A stretch of DNA of 64,000 nt, from assembly GCA_028583405.1 (NCBI GenBank), contig CM053250.1, positions 478,539-542,538 of the forward strand. The letters are read 5' to 3'. A model generated the notes under the pieces. That model was not told the origin of the DNA and ran no database searches. It saw nothing but the letters and a program-made list of their open reading frames with translations. Position numbers and translations under genes: made by a program. Origin of the DNA: Pogonophryne albipinna. Lineage: Eukaryota > Chordata > Actinopteri > Perciformes > Artedidraconidae. This document shows positions 56,925-64,000 of this stretch, piece by piece. How positions within the stretch are numbered: the first letter of the stretch is position 1; each line of letters starts with the position of its first letter.

Positions 56925-57179
56925 TGCAAGACGATCTGAATATGGGTTGAGTAGGGGACGGAAGAATAGAGAAAGATACAGAACTCTGAAATAGACGTTT
57001 GAAATCTCTTCCATCGGCAGAGTTTTGAGAGATTCCCATTCTTGTGACCAGGGTTCAATTCCCATGCAGTGTTTGTATTAATCCAACTTCAAACAAAGAA
57101 GTGTTTATTTATTGTAGGTTTATGATTCTCACTTAGGTTGCGAGAGGTCCAGGGTCCAAATCAATACAAAACAATACAA

Positions 57180-57250
57180 GCGCTGCTAGTGTAGTGGTAT
57201 CATCCAAGATTCCCATTCTTGTGACCCGGGTTCGATTCCCGGGCGGTGCA
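57180..57250 (+). tRNA. tRNA-Gly(CCC)
   Basis: C5T and A26C. Confidence 0.68.
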
Positions 57251-57515
57251 TGCAAGACGGTCTGAATATGGGTTGAGTAGTGGACGGAAGAATAAAGAAA
57301 GGTACAGAACTCTGAAATAGACGTTTCAAATCTCTTCCATCAGCAGAGTTTTGAGAGATTCCCATTCTTGTGACCAGGGTTCAATTCCCATGCAGTGTTT
57401 GTATTAATCCAACTTCAAACAAAGAAGTGTTTATTTGGTGTAGGTTTATGATTCTCACTTAGGTTGCGAGAGGTCCAGGGTCCAAATCAATACAAATCAA
57501 TACAAATCAATACAA

Positions 57516-57586
57516 GCGCCGCTAGTGTAGTGGTATCATACAAGATTCCCATTCTTGTGACCCGGGTTCAATTACCGGGTGGTGCA
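57516..57586 (+). tRNA. tRNA-Gly(CCC)
   Basis: G57A, C61A (opens the G53-C61 pair), C67T. Confidence 0.5.
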
Positions 57587-57841
57587 TGCAAGACCGTCTG
57601 AATATGTATTGAGTAGGGGATGGAAGAATAGAGAAAGATACAGAACTCTGAAATAGAAGTTTGAAATCTCTTCCATCGGCAGAGTTTTGAGAGATTCCCA
57701 TTCTTGTGACCAGGGTTCAATTCCCATGCAGTATTTGTATTAATCCAACTTCAAACAAAGAAGTGTTTATTGGGTGTAGGTTTATGATTCTCACTTAGGT
57801 TGGGAGAGGTCCAGGGTCTAAATCAATACAAAACAATACAA

Positions 57842-57912
57842 GTGCTGCTGGTGTAGTGTTATCATACAAGATTCCCATTCTTGTGACCTGGGTTCGATTC
57901 CCAGGCGGTGCA
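57842..57912 (+). tRNA. tRNA-Gly(CCC)
   Basis: C2T, C5T, A9G, G19T (D-loop G lost), with a compensated U50-A64 pair. Confidence 0.5.
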
Positions 57913-58167
57913 TGCAAGACCGTCTGAATATGTATTGAGTAGGGGATGGAAGAATAGAGAAAGATACAGAACTCTGAAATAGAAGTTTGAAATCTCTTCC
58001 ATCGGCAGAGTTTTGAGAGATTCCCATTCTTGTGACCAGGGTTCAATTCCCATGCAGTATTTGTATTAATCCAACTTCAAACAAAGAAGTGTTTATTTGG
58101 TGTAGGTTTATGATTCTCACTTAGGTTGCGAGAGGTCCAGGGTCTAAATCAATACAAAACAATAGAA

Positions 58168-58238
58168 GCGCAGCTGGTGTAGTGGTATCATACAAGATTC
58201 CCATTCTTGTGACCCGGGTTCAATTCCCGGGCGGTGCA
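58168..58238 (+). tRNA. tRNA-Gly(CCC), C5A variant
   Basis: Same changes as 52107-52177. Confidence 0.6.
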
Positions 58239-58493
58239 TGCAAGATGGTCTGAATATGGGTTGAGTAGGGGACGGAAGAATAGAGAAAGGTACAGAACTC
58301 TGAAATAGACATTTGAAATCTCTTCCATCGGCAGAGTTTTGAGAGATTCCCATTCTTGTGACCAGGGTTCAATTCCCATGCAGTGTTTGTATTAATCCAA
58401 CTTCAAACAAAGAAGTGTTTATTTGGTGTAGGGTTATGATTCTCACTTAGGTTGCGAGAGGTCCAGGGTCTAAATCAATACAAAACAATACAA

Positions 58494-58564
58494 GCGCCGC
58501 TGGTGTAGTGGTATCATACAAGATTCCCATTCTTGTGACCTGGGTTCGATTCCCAGGCGGTGCA
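58494..58564 (+). tRNA. tRNA-Gly(CCC), compensated T stem
   Basis: A9G; C50T with G64A restores pairing. Full cloverleaf retained. Confidence 0.82.
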
Positions 58565-58819
58565 TGCAAGACTGTCTGAATATGTATTGAGTAGGGGATG
58601 GAAGAATAGAGAAAGATACAGAACTCTGAAATAGAAGTTTGAAATCTCTTCCATCGGCAGAGTTTTGAGAGATTCCCATTCTTGTGACCAGGGTTCAATT
58701 CCCATGCAGTATTTGTATTAATCCAACTTCAAACAAAGAAGTGTTTATTTGGTGTAGGTTTATGATTCTCACTTAGGTTGCGAGAGGTCCAGGGTCTAAA
58801 TCAATACAAAACAATAGAA

Positions 58820-58890
58820 GCGCAGCTGGTGTAGTGGTATCATACAAGATTCCCATTCTTGTGACCCGGGTTCAATTCCCGGGCGGTGCA
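58820..58890 (+). tRNA. tRNA-Gly(CCC), C5A variant
   Basis: Same changes as 52107-52177. Confidence 0.6.
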
Positions 58891-59145
58891 TGCAAGACGG
58901 TCTGAATATGGGTTGAGTAGGGGACGAAAGAATAGAGAAAGATACAGAACTCTGAAATAGATGTTTGAAATCTCTTCCATCGGCAGAGTTTTGAGAGATT
59001 CCCATTCTTGTGACCAGGGTTCAATTCCCATGCAGTGTTTGTATTAATCCAACTTCAAACAAAGAAGTGTTTATTTAGTGTAGGTTTATGATTCTCACTT
59101 AGGTTGCGAGAGGTCCAGGGTCCAAATCAATACAAAACAATACAA

Positions 59146-59216
59146 GCGCTGCTAGTGTAGTGGTATCATACAAGATTCCCATTCTTGTGACCCGGGTTCG
59201 ATTCCCGGGCGGTGCA
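59146..59216 (+). tRNA. tRNA-Gly(CCC)
   Basis: C5T only. Confidence 0.78.
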
Positions 59217-59370
59217 TGCAAGACGGTCTGAATATGGATTGAGTAGGGGACGGAAGAATAGAGAAAAATACAGAACTCTGAAATAGACGTTTGAAATCTG
59301 TCGCATCGGAAGAGTTTTGAGAGATTCCCATTCTTGTGACCAGGGTTCAAATCAATACAAAACAATACAA

Positions 59371-59441
59371 GCGCTGCTAGTGTAGTGGTATCATACAAGA
59401 TTCCCATTCTTGTGACCCGGGTTCAATTCCCATGCAGTATT
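59371..59441 (+). pseudogene. Chimeric tRNA / 3'-half fusion
   Basis: Block duplicate of 52984-53054. Confidence 0.8.
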
Positions 59442-59547
59442 TGTATTAATCCAACTTCAAACAAAGAAGTGTTTATTTGGTGTAGGTTTATGATTCTCAC
59501 TTAGGTTGCGAGAGATCCAGGGTCCAAATCAATACAAAACAATACAA

Positions 59548-59618
59548 GCGCTGCTAGTGTAGTGGTATCATACAAGATTCCCATTCTTGTGACCAGGGTT
59601 CAATTCCCATGCAGTATT
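59548..59618 (+). pseudogene. Chimeric tRNA / 3'-half fusion
   Basis: Block duplicate of 53161-53231. Confidence 0.8.
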
Positions 59619-59724
59619 TGTATTAATCCAACTTCAAACAAAGAAGTGTTTATTTGGTGTAGGTTTATGATTCTCACTTAGGTTGCGAGAGGTCCAGGGT
59701 CCAAATCAATACAAATCAATACAA

Positions 59725-59795
59725 GCGCCGCTAGTGTAGTGGTATCATACAAGATTCCAATTCTTTTGACCCAGGTTCGATTCCCGGGCGGTGCA
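59725..59795 (+). tRNA. tRNA-Gly body with anticodon CCA
   Basis: C36A, G43T, G51A; full-length counterpart of 53338-53407. Confidence 0.55.
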
Positions 59796-60051
59796 TGCAA
59801 GACGATCTGAATATGGGTTGAGTAGGGGACGGAAGAATAGAGAAAGATACAGAACTCTGAAATAGACGTTTGAAATCTCTTCCATCGGCAGAGTTTTGAG
59901 AGATTCCCATTCTTGTGACCAGGGTTCAATTCCCATGCAGTGTTTGTATTAATCCAACTTCAAACAAAGAAGTGTTTATTTAGTGTAGGTTTATGATTCT
60001 CACTTAGGTTGCGAGAGATCCAGGGTCCAAATCAATACAAAAACAATACAA

Positions 60052-60122
60052 GCGCCGCTAGTGTAGTGGTATCATACAAGATTCCCATTCTTGTGACCCG
60101 GGTTCGATTCCCGGGCGGTGCA
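60052..60122 (+). tRNA. tRNA-Gly(CCC), array consensus
   Basis: Exact match to 9982-10052. Confidence 0.88.
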
Positions 60123-60377
60123 TGCAAGACGGTCTGAATATGTGTTGAGTAGGGGACGGATGAATAGAGAAAGGTACAGAACTCTGAAATAGATGTTTGA
60201 AATCTCTTCAATCGGCAGAGTTTTGAGAGATTCCCATTCTTGTGACCAGGGTTCAATTCCCATGCAGTGTTTGTATTAATCCAACTTCAAACAAAGAAGT
60301 GTTTATTTGGTGTAGGTTTATGATTCTCACTTAGGTTGCGAGAGGTCCAGGGTCCAAATCAATACAAATCAATACAA

Positions 60378-60448
60378 GTGCCGCTAGTGTAGTGGTATCA
60401 TACAAGATTCCCATTCTTGTGACCCGGGTTCGATTCCCGGGCGGTGCA
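60378..60448 (+). tRNA. tRNA-Gly(CCC)
   Basis: C2T only. Confidence 0.78.
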
Positions 60449-60705
60449 TGTAAGACCGTCTGAATATGTATTCAGTAGGGGACGAAAGAATAGAGAAAGA
60501 TACAGAACTCTGAAATAGACATTTGAAATCTCTTCCATCAGCAGAGTTTTGAGAGATTCCCATTCTTGTGACCAGGGTTCAATTCCCATGCAGTGTTTGT
60601 ATTAGTCCAACTTCAAACAAAGAAGTGTTTATTTGGTGTAGGTTTATGATTCTCACTTAGGTTGCGAGAGGTCCAGGGTCTAAATCAATACAAAAAACAA
60701 TACAA

Positions 60706-60776
60706 GCGCCGCTAGTGTAGTGGTATCATACAAGATTCCCATTCTTGTGACCCGGGTTCAATTCCCGGGCGGTGCA
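60706..60776 (+). tRNA. tRNA-Gly(CCC)
   Basis: G57A only. Confidence 0.78.
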
Positions 60777-61031
60777 TGCAAGAAGGTCTGAATATGGGTT
60801 GAGTAGGGGACGGAAGAATAGAGAAAGATACAGAACTCTGAAATAGATGTTTGAAATCTCTTCCATCGGCAGAGTTTTGAGAGATTCCCATTCTTGTGAC
60901 CAGGGTTCAATTCCCATGCAGTGTTTGTATTAATCCAACTTCAAACAAAGAAGTGTTTATTTAGTGTAGGTTTATGATTCTCACTTAGGTTGCGAGAGGT
61001 CCAGGGTCCAAATCAATACAAATCTTTACAA

Positions 61032-61102
61032 AAGCCGCTAGTGTAGTGGTATCATACAAGATTCCCATTCTTGTGACCCGGGTTCGATTCCTGGGCGGTG
61101 CA
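61032..61102 (+). tRNA. tRNA-Gly(CCC), 5' end altered
   Basis: G1A, C2A, C63T, as at 54644-54714. Confidence 0.45.
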
Positions 61103-61357
61103 TGCAAGACCGTCTGAATATGTATTCAGTAGGGGATGGAAGAATAGAGAAAGATACAGAACTCTGAAATAGACGTTTGAAATCTCTTCCATCAGCAGAG
61201 TTTTGAGAGATTCCCATTCTTGTGACCAGGGTTCAATTCCCATGCAGTATTTGTATTAATCCAACTTCAAACAAAGAAGTGTTTATTGGGTGTAGGTTTA
61301 TGATTCTCACTTAGGTTGGGAGAGGTCCAGGGTCTAAATCAATACAAAACAATACAA

Positions 61358-61428
61358 GCGCTGCTGGTGTAGTGGTATCATACAAGATTCCCATTCTTGT
61401 GACCCGGGTTCGATTCCCAGGCAGTGCA
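61358..61428 (+). tRNA. tRNA-Gly(CCC), compensated acceptor
   Basis: C5T with G68A (U5-A68), A9G; G64A leaves one T-stem mismatch. Confidence 0.65.
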
Positions 61429-61684
61429 TGCAAGACCATCTGAATATGTATTGAGTAGGGGATGGAAGAATAGAGAAAGATACAGAACTCTGAAATAGAA
61501 GTTTGAAATCTCTTCCATCGGCAGAGTTTTGAGAGATTCCCATTCTTGTGACCAGGGTTCAATTCCCATGCAGTGTTTGTATTAATCCAACTTCAAACAA
61601 AGAAGTGTTTATTTGGTGTAGGTTTATGATTCTCACTTAGGTTGCGAGAGGTCCAGGGTCTAAATCAATACAAAAACAATACAA

Positions 61685-61756
61685 GCGCCGCTGGTGTAGT
61701 GGTATCATACAAGATTCCCATTCTTGTGACCCGGGTTCAGATTCCCGGGCGGTGCA
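61685..61756 (+). tRNA. tRNA-Gly(CCC), extra T-loop base
   Basis: A9G; one inserted base in the T loop (TTCAGATT) disrupts the B box. Confidence 0.45.
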
Positions 61757-62012
61757 TGCAAGACGGTCTGAATATGGGTTGAGTAGGGGACGGAAGAATA
61801 GAGAAAGATACAGAACTCTGAAATAGACGTTTGAAATCTCTTCCATCAGCAGAGTTTTGAGAGATTCCCATTCTTGTGACCAGGGTTCAATTCCCATGCA
61901 GTGTTTGTATTAATCCAACTTCAAACAAAGAAGTGTTTATTTGGTGTAGGTTTATGATTCTCACTTAGGTTGCGAGAGGTCCAGGGTCTAAATCAATACA
62001 AAAACAATACAA

Positions 62013-62083
62013 GCGCGGCTAGTGTAGTGGTATCATACAAGATTCCCATTCTTGTGACCCGGGTTCGATTCCCGGGCGGTGCA
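62013..62083 (+). tRNA. tRNA-Gly(CCC), C5G variant
   Basis: C5G only. Confidence 0.6.
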
Positions 62084-62338
62084 TGCAAGACGGTCTGAAT
62101 ATGGGTTGAGTAGGGGACGAAAGAATAGAGAAAGATTCAGAACTCTGAAATAGATGTTTGAAATCTCTTCCATCGGCAGAGTTTTGAGAGATTCCCATTC
62201 TTGTGACCAGGGTTCAATTCCCATGCAGTGTTTGTATTAATCCAACTTCAAACAAAGAAGTGTTTATTTAGTGTAGGTTTATGATTCTCACTTAGGTTGC
62301 GAGAGGTCCAGGGTCCAAATCAATACAAAACAATACAA

Positions 62339-62409
62339 GCGCTGCTAGTGTAGTGGTATCATACAAGATTCCCATTCTTGTGACCAGGGTTCAATTCCCA
62401 TGCAGTATT
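62339..62409 (+). pseudogene. Chimeric tRNA / 3'-half fusion
   Basis: Short unit; the next tRNA starts 177 bp on. Confidence 0.8.
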
Positions 62410-62515
62410 TGTATTAATCCAACTTCAAACAAAGAAGTGTTTATTTGGTGTAGGTTTATGATTCTCACTTAGGTTGCGAGAGGTCCAGGGTCTAAATCAA
62501 TACAAAACAATACAA

Positions 62516-62586
62516 GCGCCGCTAGTGTAGTGGTATCATACAAGATTCCCATTCTTGTGACCCGGGTTCGATTCCCGGGCGGTGCA
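62516..62586 (+). tRNA. tRNA-Gly(CCC), array consensus
   Basis: Exact match to 9982-10052. Confidence 0.88.
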
Positions 62587-62842
62587 TGCAAGACGGTCTG
62601 AATATGGGTTGAGTAGGGGACGGAAGAATAGAGAAAGGATACAGAACTCTGAAATAGACGTTTGAAATCTCTTCCATCGGCAGAGTTTTGAGAGATTCCC
62701 ATTCTTGTGACCAGGGTTCAATTCCCATGCAGTGTTTGTATTAATCCAACTTCAAACAAAGAAGTGTTTATTTGGTGTAGGTTTATGATTCTCACTTAGG
62801 TTGCGAGAGGTCCAGGGTCCAAATCAATACAAATCAATACAA

Positions 62843-62914
62843 GCGCCGCTAGTGTAGTGGTATCATACAAGATTCCCATTCTTGTGACCCGGGTTCGATT
62901 CCCAGGGCGGTGCA
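62843..62914 (+). tRNA. tRNA-Gly(CCC), 1-nt insertion
   Basis: Extra A in the 3' T-stem strand. Confidence 0.5.
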
Positions 62915-63169
62915 TGCAAGACGTCTGAATATGGGTTGAGTAGGGGACGGAAGAATAGAGAAAGATACAGAACTCTGAAATAGACGTTTGAAATCTCTTC
63001 CATCGGCAGAGTTTTGAGAGATTCCCATTCTTGTGACCAGGGTTCAATTCCCATGCAGTGTTTGTATTAATCCAACTTCAAACAAAGAAGTGTTTATTTG
63101 GTGTAGGTTTATGATTCTCACTTAGGTTGCGAGAGGTCCAGGGTCCAAATCAATACAAAAACAATACAA

Positions 63170-63241
63170 GCGCCGCTAGTGTAGTGGTATCATACAAGAT
63201 TCCCATTCTTGTGACCCGGGTTCGATTCCCAGTGCAGTGCA
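63170..63241 (+). pseudogene. tRNA-Gly(CCC), disrupted 3' end
   Basis: Insertion and substitutions at the T-stem/acceptor junction (CCCAGTGCAGTGCA). Confidence 0.5.
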
Positions 63242-63497
63242 TGCAAGACGGTCTGAATATGGGTTGAGTAGGGGATGGAAGAATAGAGAAAGGTACAGAA
63301 CTCTGAAATAGACATTTTAAATCTCTTCCATCAGGCAGAGTTTTGAGAGATTCCCATTCTTGTGACCAGGGTTCAATTCCCATGCAGTGTTTGTATTAAT
63401 CCAACTTCAAACAAAGAAGTGTTTATTTGGTGTAGGTTTATGATTCTCACTTAGGTTGCGAGAGGTCCAGGGTCCAAATCAATACAAATCAATACAA

Positions 63498-63568
63498 GCG
63501 CCGCTAGTGTAGTGGTATCATACAAGATTCCCATTCTTGTGACCCGGGTTCGATTCCCGGGCGGTGCA
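63498..63568 (+). tRNA. tRNA-Gly(CCC), array consensus
   Basis: Exact match to 9982-10052. Confidence 0.88.
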
Positions 63569-63823
63569 TGCAAGACCGTCTGAATATGTATTGAGTAGGG
63601 GATGGAAGAATAGAGAAAGATACAGAACTCTGAAATAGAAGTTTGAAATCTCTTCCATCGGCAGAGTTTTGAGAGATTCCCATTCTTGTGACCAGGGTTC
63701 AATTCCCATGCAGTATTTGTATTAATCCAACTTCAAACAAAGAAGTGTTTATTGGGTGTAGGTTTATGATTCTCACTTAGGTTGGGAGAGGTCCAGGGTC
63801 TAAATCAATACAAAACAATACAA

Positions 63824-63894
63824 GCGCTGCTGGTGTAGTGGTATCATACAAGATTCCCATTCTTGTGACCCGGGTTCGATTCCCAGGCGGTGCA
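63824..63894 (+). tRNA. tRNA-Gly(CCC)
   Basis: C5T, A9G and G64A; one T-stem mismatch. Confidence 0.6.
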
Positions 63895-64000
63895 TGCAAG
63901 ACCGTCTGAATATGTATTGAGTAGGGGATGGAAGAATAGAGAAAGATACAGAACTCTGAAATAGAAGTTTGAAATCTCTTCCATCGGCAGAGTTTTGAGA

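Larger units (their letters stand above)
51802..64000 (+). repeat. tRNA-Gly(CCC) tandem array 3
   Basis: Forty-two tRNA-Gly-like loci on the plus strand, with the same 326-bp unit plan as arrays 1 and 2 but more position-9 G, C5 and T-stem variants. Recombined short units of 177 and 225 bp are common. Large blocks repeat: 52433-55040 recurs about 6387 bp on, and a sub-block recurs at offsets of 3693 and 2694. The array continues past the window end. Confidence 0.95.

Overview
This is a stretch of vertebrate, almost certainly teleost fish, nuclear DNA. The evidence is the mix of fish repeats (a long-TIR Tc1 element with TA target sites, an L2-type LINE tail, a tRNA-derived SINE, a LINE tail with GATG repeats, hAT and TTAA-flanked MITEs, very long AC/TG tracts), a vertebrate gene with GT-AG introns, and RNA polymerase III tRNA genes with A and B boxes. 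Almost every long open frame in the window is a by-product of stop-free tandem repeats.

Layout. (1) 1-16425 and 17426-33327 are two arms of one giant inverted repeat with a 1000-N gap at the centre. From outside to centre each arm holds a 19-bp GC-rich minisatellite, non-coding DNA, a Tc1 element carrying telomere-like blocks, a SINE, more non-coding DNA, and a tRNA-Gly(CCC) array that runs into the gap. The arms differ by SNPs, indels, minisatellite length and tRNA-unit order, so they are two related copies (haplotypes joined head to head, or a recent duplication), not one sequence read twice. (2) 33328-39313 holds MITEs, a hAT remnant and a LINE fragment whose 3' tail has become a 2.3-kb GATG satellite. 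(3) 40819-49873, minus strand, is the 3' end of brd1 (BRPF2). Six exons splice in frame and encode the post-bromodomain region and the PWWP domain. Its introns are filled by a 33-bp minisatellite, a 265-nt AC/TG tract and MITEs. (4) A second 1000-N gap (50802-51801) is followed by another tRNA-Gly(CCC) array to the window end, organised in higher-order repeats of about 6.39 kb.

The most striking content is the tRNA system: 85 tRNA-Gly-like loci (23, 20 and 42), mostly one per 326-bp unit, each full unit also carrying a second 3'-half tRNA relic. Nearly all have a G3:U70 pair with A73 in the acceptor stem. That is the classical alanyl-tRNA synthetase identity signal, here on a glycine tRNA body with a CCC anticodon. 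Four copies have anticodon CCA. Ten copies match the array consensus exactly and keep both promoter boxes; several others carry compensatory stem changes. No T4 terminator lies close downstream. Whether these are genes or a tRNA-derived satellite cannot be decided from sequence alone.

Limits: all coordinates and comparisons were read by eye. Family names rest on recognised motifs, not on searches. The sequence beside the central gap is rich in small indels and is probably poorly polished.
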